This document shows, piece by piece, positions 1 to 11,300 of a stretch of DNA of 64,000 bases. Position numbers and translations under genes: made by a program. Below the pieces are notes generated by a model. The model was not told where the DNA came from. It ran no database searches and saw only the letters and a list, made by a program, of their open reading frames with translations. The first letter of the stretch is position 1. Each line of letters starts with the position of its first letter. Origin of the DNA: Gerris lacustris (lineage: Eukaryota; Arthropoda; Insecta; Hemiptera; Gerridae); assembly GCA_951217055.1 (NCBI GenBank), contig OX578276.1, forward strand, positions 76,666,644-76,730,643. Direction: 5' to 3'.

Positions 1-858
1 ACTATCGTCGAGCAAGGCATTAGGTTAGTAGACGAGTCGCCAGGGCTTACCACTCGGATATCCCATGCTATCGATGTAGGTACAGCCACCCCTATTAAAC
101 AAAGAGCTTATCGTTATTCTCCTGTTGTCTTAGATGCCATGCAGTCGGAGTTGGACCGGATGCTGACCGAAGGATTAGTTGAGCCCAGCCATGCAGCCTG
201 GTCATCCCCGGTGGTCATGGTGAAGAAAGGAGATGGTTCGTATCGTTTCTGTATTGATTTCCGCAGGGTTAATGAGGTAACTGTCAAAGACTCATACCCT
301 ATGCCCAATATGACCACTATTCTTGATAGTTTACGGCAGGCCGCTTACCTTTCGAAAATTGATCTGAAGCAGGCTTTCCTGCAAGTGCCGTTACTTGATG
401 AGGCGTCTAAGGACATTACAACCTTTACCGTACCGGACACTTATGTGTCAACCTTTACCGTACCGGACACTCAGGTGTCAACCTTTACCGTACCGGACAC
501 TTATGTGTCAACCTTTACCGTACCGGACACTCATGTGTCAACCTTTACCGTACCGGACACTCATGTGTCAACCCTTACCGTACCGGACACTCATGTGTCA
601 ACCCTTACCGTATCGGACACTACTGTGTCAACTCTTCCTCAAGACCCATGTCATAACTTTCAACTCTCATCAGCCGCCGACAAGCATGCTGCCAAGTTAT
701 GTCCTAAGTTTGAAGGACCTTTTACCGTTATCTCCGTCAGTGCTGGGGGCACTTGCGACTTGGAGGATAAGTGTGGTCGCCGAGCCGGCAAGTGGCACCC
801 CTCCAAACTGAAGAGCTATCGCGAACCTGTTTCCAGCGAGGAGGAAGAGGAGGATTAG
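1..858 (+). pseudogene. Ty3/gypsy pol remnant: reverse-transcriptase start joined to integrase C-terminus
   Basis: The frame is open from the window edge to a stop at 856-858, about 285 codons, so its start lies outside. The first ~140 residues look like the N-terminal part of a Ty3/gypsy reverse transcriptase, with SYRFCIDFRRVNEVT, DSYPMPN and YLSKIDLKQAFLQVP, which leads into motif A. Just after DITTFTVPD, where RT should continue to the catalytic YxDD, the frame enters seven copies of a 10-residue repeat. It leaves them in a segment resembling a gypsy integrase C-terminus (KLCPKFEGPFTVISV, then WHPSKLKSY) and ends in an acidic run. The rest of RT, RNase H and most of integrase are missing, so it cannot encode a working polyprotein. 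Both junctions keep the frame. Purine-rich DNA and an LTR-like sequence follow. Confidence 0.85.
421..630 (+). repeat. 30-bp minisatellite, 7 copies, in frame inside the gypsy pol remnant
   Basis: Seven head-to-tail 30-bp units, each encoding a variant of TFTVPDTYVS. Units differ by one to four bases, mostly at the Tyr/Gln/His/Thr codon and at a Phe-to-Leu change in the last copies. The seed resembles the RT segment reading DITTFTVP, so the array probably arose by expansion of element sequence at a deletion junction. The copies touch with no spacers, so this is not a CRISPR array. Confidence 0.93.
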
Positions 859-873
859 AAGTCTTTCTACGCT

Positions 874-882
874 GGGAGGGGG
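874..882 (+). other. Polypurine-tract-like run before the LTR-like start
   Basis: GGGAGGGGG lies just after the pol stop codon and two bases before TGTACCGTGG, where the long inverted arm begins. In LTR retrotransposons a purine tract at this place primes plus-strand DNA. The placement fits, but the function is inferred. Confidence 0.5.
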
Positions 883-884
883 TG

Positions 885-1648
885 TGTACCGTGGTAAGTT
901 TTTGGAGTTTGTTTTTCGCGTTTGAATGACTTCCGTAGGCTGGCGCCACCTTTCGGATTTTTGTGAGACTAGTTTCAGGGCCCATCACCTGCTGCCACCT
1001 AGCGGAATATCCGACGAACTACTTCGAACAGGTCCGACATATTCAGTTTTATTCTTCTTCACCAGGTCGTATATATTGTATTTTCTTTCTCTCATATCTT
1101 TTCTTATATTTCAGCTAGGAAATTCCCGTTTGCATCTAAATTCTTATCTTCTCGTTCTTTAATTTTCTAGACCTTTTCCGTTTCATGTGTTTTCAACCAT
1201 TATTTTAGCTTTTCTATGCCACCTTTTACGCTGGAGAGAGCGTTGTGGACGCGCACACTTTCATTCTCTTGTTGCACGGTCGCCGTTATGAACGCTTAGG
1301 TTTGTTCCGGGCATCCTTCCAAGTTTCTTTGGAAATGCCAGTTTTTATTTTAATATTCAGTGATTTATTCTGATTCTCCGGAATCTGTTTTACCGTATGA
1401 ATTCATTCCCGTTGAGAATAAGTTTTCCCTGTTCGTGATGGACTTGGATAATCTTGGAACAACCTGTTGCTTGTGACATTTAGACGCTTCGAGGAAAACT
1501 TCTCTAACCTTTTGACAACTGTAAGTTCATTTTCTTCTTTTTCTCTTTAATTACTGCGAGGAAATTATTAGCGGTTTAGTTCTACGTATCGGCTTTTCAA
1601 CTAAGTTATCTCTTACAGGTGTTTGTCGTTTAGTAAGCCAGTAGAGAC
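885..1648 (+). repeat. Left arm of a 3.1-kb inverted structure, probable gypsy LTR start
   Basis: This 764-bp stretch starts with TGTACCGTGG right after the pol remnant and polypurine run, as a 3' LTR would. Its reverse complement recurs at 3251-4014, essentially base for base over the stretches compared by eye. A 78-codon reading frame occurs identically in both arms only because the arms are copies; it is not evidence of a gene. Divergence begins near 1648. Near-identity of the arms suggests a recent duplication or gene conversion. Confidence 0.8.
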
Positions 1649-3250
1649 GCTGACCGGGTGATGTGCTTCACGACCTTTTTCTAACGTAAACTTCTTTGGA
1701 GCTTTCGTATCTTATCGTACCGGTGAGTAACGTTCTGTTTTAAAGTTTCATTTTTTTATGTTGACGTATTGAAGTGTGTCTTATAGACTTTTTCACTTCC
1801 AGTTTCAAGTATCGGGGCATGACTCTTAGCCAGCCAAGATCTACGTGGGAAAACCTACGCTAGTTTCACCTTTGGACGACATGTGGACCCGACTTACTTG
1901 AAGACTACGTTGAACGTCTCACCTATGAATCATACCTACCGTATCGTTTACAAACTGTAATAACGTTTTAGTTTATAGTCCCGTCCCTTTTTTTTTGTGT
2001 AACTTAGTATACTAAATCAATCTGGGCCTATCCGGTGATGATACGTATCACTTCTCGTAGCGTGCGAGATGTGACATCCTGAGGCTAGGCCAGGTTAGGT
2101 TAGGTTAGTGTCCCTTACTGTAGAATCATTTTATTTAATTTACTTTGCCTTATCTAACTTTTAACTTCACTTAATTAATCTTATGTTCCCCCCCCCCCCT
2201 TTTATCTTTCCGTTTATTTCACAATTTACTTACCTTTGGGTACGTGTTACCTTTTAACTGGCATTTAACTTTGAGTAATCCGGATAGCCAGGTCCGGCTA
2301 TGTTACTCTTTAATTGTGTGATATGTTCCGGACATTCACTTTGAATCATGGACAGGTCTTAACCCTTTTACTTCTTGGAAGTATTTTTAAGAATTTTTCT
2401 GTTTTATTTATGTTTTAAAAGTAATTCATTGATTTTTTTTGTTTCTTTACCCTTCGGGTTGTATTTGCCGTTTAAGCCTCCAGTGGTGACCTGAGGGCAA
2501 CAGGTCATTGTAGCCACTGTGTTTTTCTTTTATACTGGTAGCTACAACTACGAGTACTGCTGAATATCGTTCACTATTATAACCTTGTTTTAATTCTTTC
2601 TTTTTTTGTTTAGAGGACCCACTCACCGTGACCCAGTGTACGTGAGGATAGCGTAGCCGTTACTTTGTTCACCGGTGTTAGTTCAGAGTAGGGAGTGCCC
2701 TCTAACGTGAAGTATATTTCTTTTTCTTATTTTATTTATTATTTTGCTTTTCACTCTGGTTGACTAGCCCCTTTGCGTTACCAGCTGAGACGGAGATAAG
2801 GCTAGCCGTTTTGGTGTTCCGCGGCGTTAGGGCAGTTAGGGCTGGGCCTGTCTACCAGTTTTCTTTTTTTTTATTTTTGTTTAAATTCAGTCAACCGTAT
2901 TATTTTGAGTTGACTCTCCCGTGTTGTTGGCCACTCACGGTTTGAGTCAATCTCCAACCTTTTAATGTATTATGTTATACCATACCAGAAATCAAATTTC
3001 ATTTAATTATACTATTATTTATTGGACATTGTCCATCATTCACTAAACTTATCTTTTATTCTGTCTGTCTACCTACTTCCTACCAACACTCTTAATTTAT
3101 TCACCTTGGTGAAGTTTCTCGTCTTGAACAGAGCAGTGGGACTCTTCTCAGAGCTGTACATCTACCTGGTCTATGATATCTTTGATATCATATTAATTTT
3201 TATAGTGCTGCTGCCTTGGCAGGGGCACATAAAAATTTGGCGCCCGGACA
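1649..3250. other. Spacer of the inverted structure, probable remainder of the LTR
   Basis: A 1.6-kb region between the arms with no convincing reading frame. It holds three TTAGG-like units at 2092-2108, a short C run near 2190, and a stem-loop near 2480-2520 (CAGTGG...CCACTG around TGACCTG...CAGGTCA). If the LTR runs from 885 to just before the primer-binding-like site at 3236, it would be about 2.3 kb, long for a gypsy element. That boundary is an inference. Confidence 0.5.
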
Positions 3251-3252
3251 GG
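3236..3252 (+). other. Primer-binding-site-like sequence (tRNA-Lys type)
   Basis: TTTGGCGCCCGGACAGG closely resembles the primer-binding sites of retroelements primed by tRNA-Lys, which begin TGGCGCCCG. In an element reading rightward it should lie just after the 5' LTR. Here it sits at the inner edge of the inverted right arm, so the order is LTR-like sequence, PBS, then an inverted copy of the LTR start. Similarity to the tRNA-Lys 3' end is from general knowledge. Confidence 0.55.
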
Positions 3253-4014
3253 CTCTACTGGCTTACTAAACGACAAACACCTGTAAGAGATAACTTAGTT
3301 GAAAAGCCGATACGTAGAACTAAACCGCTAATAATTTCCTCGCAGTAATTAAAGAGAAAAAGAAGAAAATGAACTTACAGTTGTCAAAAGGTTAGAGAAG
3401 TTTTCCTCGAAGCGTCTAAATGTCACAAGCAACAGGTTGTTCCAAGATTATCCAAGTCCATCACGAACAGGGAAAACTTATTCTCAACGGGAATGAATTC
3501 ATACGGTAAAACAGATTCCGGAGAATCAGAATAAATCACTGAATATTAAAATAAAAACTGGCATTTCCAAAGAAACTTGGAAGGATGCCCGGAACAAACC
3601 TAAGCGTTCATAACGGCGACCGTGCAACAAGAGAATGAAAGTGTGCGCGTCCACAACGCTCTCTCCAGCGTAAAAGGTGGCATAGAAAAGCTAAAATAAT
3701 GGTTGAAAACACATGAAACGGAAAAGGTCTAGAAAATTAAAGAACGAGAAGATAAGAATTTAGATGCAAACGGGAATTTCCTAGCTGAAATATAAGAAAA
3801 GATATGAGAGAAAGAAAATACAATATATACGACCTGGTGAAGAAGAATAAAACTGAATATGTCGGACCTGTTCGAAGTAGTTCGTCGGATATTCCGCTAG
3901 GTGGCAGCAGGTGATGGGCCCTGAAACTAGTCTCACAAAAATCCGAAAGGTGGCGCCAGCCTACGGAAGTCATTCAAACGCGAAAAACAAACTCCAAAAA
4001 CTTACCACGGTACA
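3251..4014 (-). repeat. Right arm of the 3.1-kb inverted structure
   Basis: Reverse complement of 885-1648, ending CCACGGTACA at 4014. It lies directly after the primer-binding-like site and directly before a fragment of dispersed family A that starts at 4015. No clear target duplication is visible at 885 and 4014. The two arms form long terminal inverted repeats around the 1.6-kb spacer. Confidence 0.85.
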
Positions 4015-4140
4015 ACAGACGACAGACAGACAGATATTTTTTAAAAACCACTTTTTGGGCTCAGGGGACCTCAAGACGTGAAAATCCATCAAAATCTCAA
4101 AATCGAATTTTCGCGCCATCACAATACTTTCTATTTATAT
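4015..4140 (-). repeat. Dispersed repeat family A, terminal fragment
   Basis: GACAGACAGACAG followed by TTTTTTAAAAACCACTTTTT, a run with CATCAAAATCTCAAAATCG, and an end at TATATGAGAA. The same order is seen at 30895-31035 and 45885-45975, and inverted at 29200-29330. It begins exactly where the inverted LTR-like structure stops. Confidence 0.75.
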
Positions 4141-4430
4141 GAGAAATTAAAAACACTGAAATCCGTTTCAGACGTCAGGAAAAATGCTTTATTCCTTGTT
4201 TTTTTTTTTTTTTTTTTTTTACTTTTGTCATTAAGAATAAAGCAATGAAAAGAATATGACAAAATTTCCTGATTCATTTCCTAATACAATTTCAGTACTT
4301 CTAGCTTGATAGGAATATAGCTCCTAGGATGATATTTTAAACGGTAAATATGATATTATGTTGTCCAAACTGATTTTTTTAACAGTTTTCAAAATTTACT
4401 ATTTTTTAAATTTACAACTACCACAATAAT
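4141..4430. other. AT-rich DNA with a poly(T) run
   Basis: No reading frame or recognised repeat. A poly(T) tract of about 22 bases lies near 4199-4220. Confidence 0.6.
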
Positions 4431-5545
4431 ATACGACTACGAAATACCTCCTGTCTATTTTCCTGGTAGCAGGGGAACTCTTTTCGACTTTCTTCGGCCC
4501 TACCAAGCGCGGAAACTAGACGTTCGGGACACAAAAAAAGTCGCCGAAGAAAGTCGAATCTCACTCGGGAATGATCGGGTCCGCTCTAGTAGCCTCTAAC
4601 CACCTCTACCACTTACACTCGCTCCTCTACAACTTTAAACACGCACTCTTTAACCCCCTTTACTCTACCCTTTACTTGTACATATTTCGTTTAACAAGAT
4701 AATACGTTAAAAGATCGCTTATTACGTGGAACAATAATTTGTAAATTGCATTGTCTTTACTATTTAGTCCTCTTTAATTATTATGAACCAACATAGAAAC
4801 TTATCTTAAATAACTAATTTATCATTTTCGAAATTAATAATAATTAGATCGCATTTATTCGATATTTTAAAGCATATTCCATTTTATGCACTACATTATT
4901 ATAAATACATATTCCGTATTGCCAATTATTAATATAATGTTTATGAATATGATAAATAATAAGCTGAATACCCTTCATATTTAACATATTATTTATTGCA
5001 CTGATCATGCAATAAAATATTTGAACTCGCACTTATCTACTTACAAATCTTTGTTTTTAATTTAATTACATTTCAATTTAATTCATATATTATTTTTTTG
5101 GATTTATTGCATTTTTCATTCTAGAATAATAATTACTAGTTGTGTATAATATATGTACTTGTTCCATCACTCTTGGGTTTACGTGGTAATGTAAAAACAA
5201 TGTAAAAATAACGAAATAATTTCATGTCTATTTTATATGCATGTTATGTACAAGTCTATGTTTAATTAATTATTGTATTATTTTTGCTATATTAATAAAC
5301 ATTTGTTTGTTTTAAGTGTTATTATTATTATGGATGGTCATAGTTAAAAAGGCCTTGAAAGAAATATACAGACAAAACGAGGGTTGAATGCACAGTGTAG
5401 GTAAAAACTAGAGGTTGGGTAAGGCCCGATAGTACTCGACTCCTCTCTCTGCTTCGGCCTCCTTCGGCGACTTTTTTTGAGTCCCGAACGTCTAGTAGCG
5501 CGGAAGGCCCTACAGCTGGAGACTGGATTGCACACCTCCTTTATA
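4431..5545. repeat. Decayed inverted-repeat element with terminal hairpins
   Basis: A ~45-bp block at 4508-4550 recurs inverted at 5460-5505 (sharing TAGACGTTCGGGAC and AAAAAAAGTCGCCGAAG), and weaker inverted similarity continues inward. The intervening ~0.9 kb is very AT-rich with no reading frame. At the left end TTCGACTTTCTTCGG (4483-4497) pairs perfectly with 4544-4558. The form fits an old MITE-like element, but no target duplication is clear and the outer limits are approximate. Confidence 0.45.
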
Positions 5546-5940
5546 TTTCTAACTCCCTGTTACACACGTGTAACGCTTTTGGCATAGATTTTTAGTAACG
5601 CTTTTCGATTTTATGTAGCAAAGCCAAGACATGAAAATATCAAAAGTTTTTAGTTATTCAGTTCTAAGCGAAAAACTAATATAAAACCAGTTTTATAGCC
5701 ATTTATGATTTTTTTTTGTTAAATTACAACACGCTCTAGTGCCAAACCCTTACTTTAATTTAAGACAAATAGGTATATATTTAATGCAGTTTACTTTTGT
5801 ACAGGTACACTTTCTCAAAGAGAGCGAATTTTTCAAACTGTATTCAAAAGAGCTAAAAACTGGATAAATAGAGTTTTCTTTTAATTTTACTCAGAATGCA
5901 TCACTTTTAAAAAATTCTGATTAAACGTCTTAAAATACAT
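5546..5940. other. AT-rich DNA, no gene seen
   Basis: Only faint similarity to 51690-51770 (AAGCGAAAAACTAA followed by a TTTTATA-rich stretch) suggests an old dispersed repeat. Confidence 0.5.
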
Positions 5941-6720
5941 AAAAAATCGGGTACGGGGTACCTCGGAACTTTTCCTCGCTTCAGAGGCCACTAAAGTGGC
6001 CTCTCCTGCTGCGAAGCAGCAGGAGAACTAACTGATTTATTATCATTCTTAAAAAAACCTTATTTTTAATACCTATATTTTATTTAATTATTTGAAATTT
6101 GGTGGTATTTTAACAGATGTAAACAAACTTTGACGTCATCAAAATTATCGCACTAATAAATAATTATATTCGCTTATAACTTTTTAATAGAATTTCATCG
6201 GGTTTTTTTATGTATGTTTCTTAATTTTCTCCGGTTCTAACGATATGCTATACGTCAAAAACCTATTTATACTTTCGGTATTATTAACCGTCAAAGTTTA
6301 AAAAATCAAAAATTGATAACTTCAAAATAGCGGCCAATATCAAAATGAAATTTGGTGGGCTTGTTTGTCATACAGAGAGGTATATTCGTGCCAAATTTCG
6401 ACTCGATCAGAACCATTGTCGATTTATTACGATTTTTTAAATGTTTGCTGACTCAGCAAACTGGGTTCAAGATGGCGGAAAAAGTTGATTTTCCGGGCGG
6501 CACAACTACAGGTTAGGACTGATTTTTCTGCCAAGTTTCAACTCTCTAGGTTAAATACCTTGGGCGCTACGATGATAACACACATACACACATACATACG
6601 TCATGCTGAAAACCACTCAGGAGGTCTTAAAAACACCTAAAACGGATAATTCCGTTGAAATCCCGAAAAAAAATATTTTGGAGGAAACAATACATTTCCT
6701 ACTATAAGTAGTGAGGAAAA
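5941..6720. repeat. Dispersed repeat family S, copy 1
   Basis: Shares ordered blocks with 18121-18660 and 40440-40745: a GGCGGCCAATATCA-like block, the perfect 17-bp palindrome TTTGCTGACTCAGCAAA at 6444-6460, GGGCGGCACAACTACA, and a CCAAGTTTCAACTCTCTAG-like block. It carries no coding frame. The left part holds two abutting hairpins, described separately. Confidence 0.75.
5984..6026. other. Two abutting perfect hairpins
   Basis: GAGGCCACT (5984-5992) and AGTGGCCTC (5995-6003) form a 9-bp stem with a two-base loop. An 11-bp stem follows (6002-6012 with 6016-6026, loop GAA). The two share a couple of bases, so they would compete at the junction. No U tract follows, so a simple terminator reading is not supported, and none would be expected in a nuclear genome. 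Confidence 0.8.
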
Positions 6721-7760
6721 GTAAAAACGAATAAGAAAATAACTACTGATATTTTTTCATGGATAGGTCTCTTTTTTTCATCTAATCGACTAGACTAATT
6801 GATATTAATTTTAATCACTACAATAAAGATTTTGAGAGAATTTATCATATAGGACTAAATAATTTATCCATCAATTTGTTGGTTTGAGGAGATAAAAAAG
6901 AAGAAATGAAACAAAACACGCGTCTGTAAGAACTAGTAGAGGATTATTGGAAGAATAAAGTTAATCTAAAAAATAAATATAAATAGGAATGAAGTTCTTA
7001 AGTTAATTTTTCTTAATGGAAGAATAAAGGCATAAATGGAACAACTAGAGCAGACGCTGTAAGGTAATATAAGAGTACTTGTGTAACCATCCGCTGCAAT
7101 TCTATTGTAGACTTGTGTCTCTCTTTGAATAAAATAGAAAGGTTAAAAATATTCAAGGTGAAAGAACATGTAATGTCAGACCATCAACACTGAGAAGTAG
7201 AGGCAGTCACTGAGAAATCAACCAATATACGTTACCTTTACTGCCTAAATAACATTATCAAAATAATATGTACACACTTAGCACAAACACCAAATTTTAC
7301 TATATAATATGAAAGAAGTATTTCTTTACAAAACCTATATCTTTTAGTTATATTTTTTTTTATAAAAAGCTAACACAAGTGATGATAAAAACAAGATTCA
7401 GATACAATAATTTTTCAACACTACAGTATTTCTATGCGGTTCCATTATCAGAGATCTCCTTTACTGGCTTAATAATTTAAAAGTTTTTTCATTATATCTT
7501 TTTTACTCGATTTTAATTAACTACACATGTTTGTCTGGGTCAAATCTTAAAACCTAAATTTGACACACTTCCCGACTACCTAGAGAGCTGAAACTTACAG
7601 ATAATTCATCTTTATATAGCTTAAGGAGGGTTTTAAAGTATTAGTGAGGAATTCTAAGGGCGGGGCAATAAATAGAATAGAATGGATAGAATAAATAAAT
7701 CTTAATAACAATTATAGATAGACTAATTTAATGTATAAATAAAAGGCCTAATAATATAAT
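6721..7760. other. AT-rich DNA, no gene seen
   Basis: More than 1 kb of low-complexity AT-rich sequence with stops in all frames and no recognised repeat family. Confidence 0.6.
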
Positions 7761-8110
7761 CTACAGCCCTACAACGGGGATCCCCTGTATATAAAAAATG
7801 TTGATCACAAAAATCTGTGGTTGGCGGAGGAGGCGCAGTGCAGAGGTGTTGCAGAGTAGGCCGCACTTCTCAGAACAGGTGCGGCACTTATTTTTGACTC
7901 AGACCCTAATCCGACCTGATGTCGCTATCCTGGTTACACACCACTATCACCGGCTGACTTGCCTCGTTCCAGCGCAGAGACCAACTGAAGGACAGGCTCT
8001 CAATCAGTTCGACCCTTGAACCACAACAGTGACCAGCAGACCTTCTATCTAGGTTGAACCTGGTCACTGTTTTGGGTCAAGAGTCAACCTAATGATCACA
8101 TCCCTGATCT
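7761..8110. other. GC-richer island with strong stem-loops, origin unknown
   Basis: Base composition rises well above the flanks. A 73-codon frame (7798-8019, +) has no recognisable domain. Inverted repeats are notable: GCCGCAC with GTGCGGC around 7860-7890, and AACAGTGACCAG (8025-8036) with CTGGTCACTGTT (8060-8071), extending imperfectly to 8011 and 8085. An A/C/T-rich tail follows. It could be a non-LTR or SINE 3' part, or a structured RNA gene; I cannot decide. Confidence 0.4.
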
Positions 8111-9170
8111 GGCCCTGGCTTTCCCTCATCTTTATCTCCCGCGATATACAAATTTCCATAACAATAACAATAATAACGATAAGCGTCTTAATAACTATAA
8201 CCTATATTAAATATACAAATAACAATCTAATAATAAATACAATAAAATATGGGCACGACTGGATATAAATTCCTGTCACAACACTGATGACAATTAATAC
8301 AAAACTCAGTAATTAGCTTTACCAAATTATTCGTATTGGTCGATAGATCACTAATTTTATGGGACATTTTGACGCTAAAATTCAAAATCAATTGTAATAA
8401 TCGACAACTCGATAAAAAAAACACTTAAGTGTAAACGATCCTTGATTATATTTGACGAAATAAATAAATCAGAAATTGATCAATAGCGTTCAATAACAAT
8501 ATGCTTGCATTAAAATTACAAGAGCATAGTCCAGATAATGCTTCTTTATTAAAAATGAACAAATCATTTGACGTCCAAACAAAATTCATTTGAAAAGCCA
8601 TGTTTGGAAAGTTCAATTAAACCTATTTGCGATTCTTGTTGTTGGGAGTACGGTTGTTAGATATTAATGTTCTGGCTCTTAGTAGAGTGTGTAACTCATT
8701 AAATGCACATGTAGTAATTAGTAGGACAGCGTTATAAACGTAAAAGGCTAAATGAGAATAGCGAAGTGTCACTAATACTGACTGGTTATTACAGTTATGT
8801 AGCATCTGTGACCGTAGACTACCAAATGAAAACCCTTGTTCAAAAATAGAATGCGATAGCAGATAAGCTCGAGAACAAAGTTCCACATAGCAATGAAGAC
8901 CAACATTCTAATATTTAGTTTCACTCAACCCAACATCGCATCGGTTTTATATCATGACATTATTCCAGATATTATCAATTTTAAACAACTAACTTAAATC
9001 TGTAATTCTCATTGCCACTGCATTGCAAAGTGAAATGATAAAAGTAAATAGAGTCAAACTTTCGCTGTAATTTAATTATTTAATTCCCAATCCAAACTCA
9101 AAGCAGTACAACAGATTTTAGACAGGAATCCCAAATAAACAAATTGGTCATTCGGATTTAACTAAAAAAT
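8111..9170. other. AT-rich DNA, no gene seen
   Basis: Small frames here (for example 8623-8886, -) show no domain or motif. No repeat family used elsewhere in the window is recognised. Confidence 0.55.
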
Positions 9171-9490
9171 AAACAGGTCAAGTGTGTGCTGGTCAGCTCA
9201 CAGCGAGGGTCCGTTGGCCACACTGTATAGTTTAAGTAGTACCCTATTAATGGTGTTTTTTAAAATGCTAAAAAGCTTACTTTGAACTATCCTATGGGTC
9301 TGATATTCTCAAAACACATAAACAATCTTCCGATAAAGTATTTTTTGCCACTGAACCGGAGTACAACCATATAAATACATCGAAAAGACCATAGTTATAA
9401 AAAAACGTATTTTGTCAATAAAAAATAAAATAATATTTTTTTCGAAATTTCCAAAAAGTGGTATCTTTACTTTTGGTCGAAGAATGTTCA
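9171..9490 (+). repeat. Dispersed repeat families V and U, joined
   Basis: 9171-9240 matches the arm end of the palindromic element at 54033-54932 (AAACAGGTCAAGTGTGTGCT, then GCGAGGGTCCG and GGCCACACTG). 9246-9490 matches 51378-51620 (AAAATGCTAAAAAGC to AAGTGGTATCTTTACTTTTG). It contains no coding frame. Confidence 0.8.
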
Positions 9491-9910
9491 GGAATTTTTT
9501 CAGATTTTTTGCACTTCACATAAGCGAGATAGAGGGGGGGGGGGGGGGGGCACGTTTCACACCCACTTCAAACTCGCCTACGCTCGCCCTATCAAAGTTA
9601 TAACCAAAGAATTATATATTTTTGTAATCAGCTCGACGTACCCTTTCATATGATACCCCTCAAGGTGACGAAAAAAACTGTAAAATTTTTAACCCTTAAG
9701 TTTTTTACCCTAATTTTTTTTAAACATATTTTTTTTAAGTCGCTATATTTTTAAAATATGTGGGTAGGTACAAGACACATACATGTCAAATTTCAAAGTG
9801 AATGGAGTAGCCGTGAGAGCATGCGACAGGACGGACGGACAGACACACGCAGGAAAATATAAGGGTCCTTGGTTTTGTCTACGGACCCTAAAAAACATCT
9901 CATATAAATT
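9491..9910. repeat. Dispersed repeat family Q with a long G run
   Basis: Contains a G run of about 17 near 9534-9550, then GACGGACGGACAGACACAC and an AGGGTCC...GGACCCT inverted pair near 9865-9890. A related arrangement is at 39900-40310, where the closing pair is AGGGTTTCG...CGAAACCCT. It contains no gene. Confidence 0.55.
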
Positions 9911-11300
9911 TAGTGTGTAAAAGTCCTCCTCCTTTCTCAAAGACACAGTTTAATTGTAGTAGTTCACAATCTTCATATCTTTGCTATTAAATTTATTTTT
10001 ATCAATATCTGGAAAACTAGATTATTCCCGGCAGAACAACAAATTTAGATAAATTTTTATTTCAATGGGCTTCATTTTAGAATTTTATATAATGCATAAG
10101 TTTTGTTGTTTTCAATATACATTCTACCATGCAATTTCGAGTTTTACTATGGTGTAATACTAAATCTTGTAATGAATTAATGTTTATAATGGCATTATAT
10201 GAATTTATGTTCTGTTATCTAAAAATGATGCTACACAGTTTGCACTATCTATGGACCCTACATTACTTCTTTACGGGTACTATCGTTATCGTAAATGTTT
10301 TCACCATTATTATTATTAGTTAAAATTATTTTTTGAATTTGTGAATTGGAAAAAAGTGATTTTATTTTTTTACTACATTTTCTCTTTAACGAAATCGGAA
10401 CTGATTGTACATATTCTGTGATTGGACTCAATTATTATCATTTTCTAGGTGTGTTCGTGTTGCCTGACGATATAAACCCTTAAGTACATTTGGCAACTAA
10501 CTATTGAGCAAATACCTGTATAATTGACGTTTTACTACAGATTGGAATGAGACCAGACGAATATTTGGTTAATATACGTGGTTCCAGGAATAATAGTATT
10601 AGTATTATATAAAATATTATAGAAGACTTACTAAACAACAAACTTAGAGACTAACTGGCGATGGGTGGAATTCATGTGGATCTAAAGTGCAGAATACATT
10701 TGGTAACTAACTATTGAGCACATGGTTAAAATTTCCACTTAACATACATAGCCTGAGGTAATAATTATTTATTTAATTTCTTCAAACTATTTAACCTTAA
10801 CCTTCTTTTTCAATCGATCTTTTATATTACCTGTAAATTATTTTAATTTCTTTTAACTATTCAAATCCATAAATTATATGCATAGTGTTTAAGAAGACAA
10901 AAAAAAAAAAATTAACCTTCTTTTATTGCCGCAGTTTTACTTCCTAAGTATTGATATAAACTAATTCCCTAAACAAAGCAAGTCGATACAAGAAGTTAGG
11001 AATTGCGTGCTTTACTGAAGTAGCTTATAATAGCACATAATTATAGGACTACGTTTTAAAATAATAATCACTCAGGAAAATAATAATATGAATTCATTAT
11101 AATGGGTAGTATTAAATAATTTAATTTTTCAAAAACGATTTAACTAAATTATAAACACATATATTTGATTAATTATACAAAAACAATATGAAATAAAAAA
11201 GAAAATATTTTAATAAAGTTAGTAAAATAATATTAATATAATAAGTAATTAAATTATATTAAAACTTCATAACATTAATAGATTAATTGCCAGAAATAGT
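9911..11300. other. AT-rich DNA with one spaced direct duplication
   Basis: No gene. A roughly 27-bp segment containing ACTAACTATTGAGCA occurs near 10482 and again near 10690, about 205 bp apart. The rest is low complexity. Confidence 0.55.

Noticed and set aside
421..630. 30-bp direct repeats resembling a CRISPR array
   Set aside because: Units touch with no spacers, are in a retroelement frame and in a eukaryotic context.
926..1162. 78-codon frame present identically at 3737-3973 on the other strand
   Set aside because: Both copies lie in the inverted arms of one duplicated structure; identity reflects copying, not selection, and no domain is visible.
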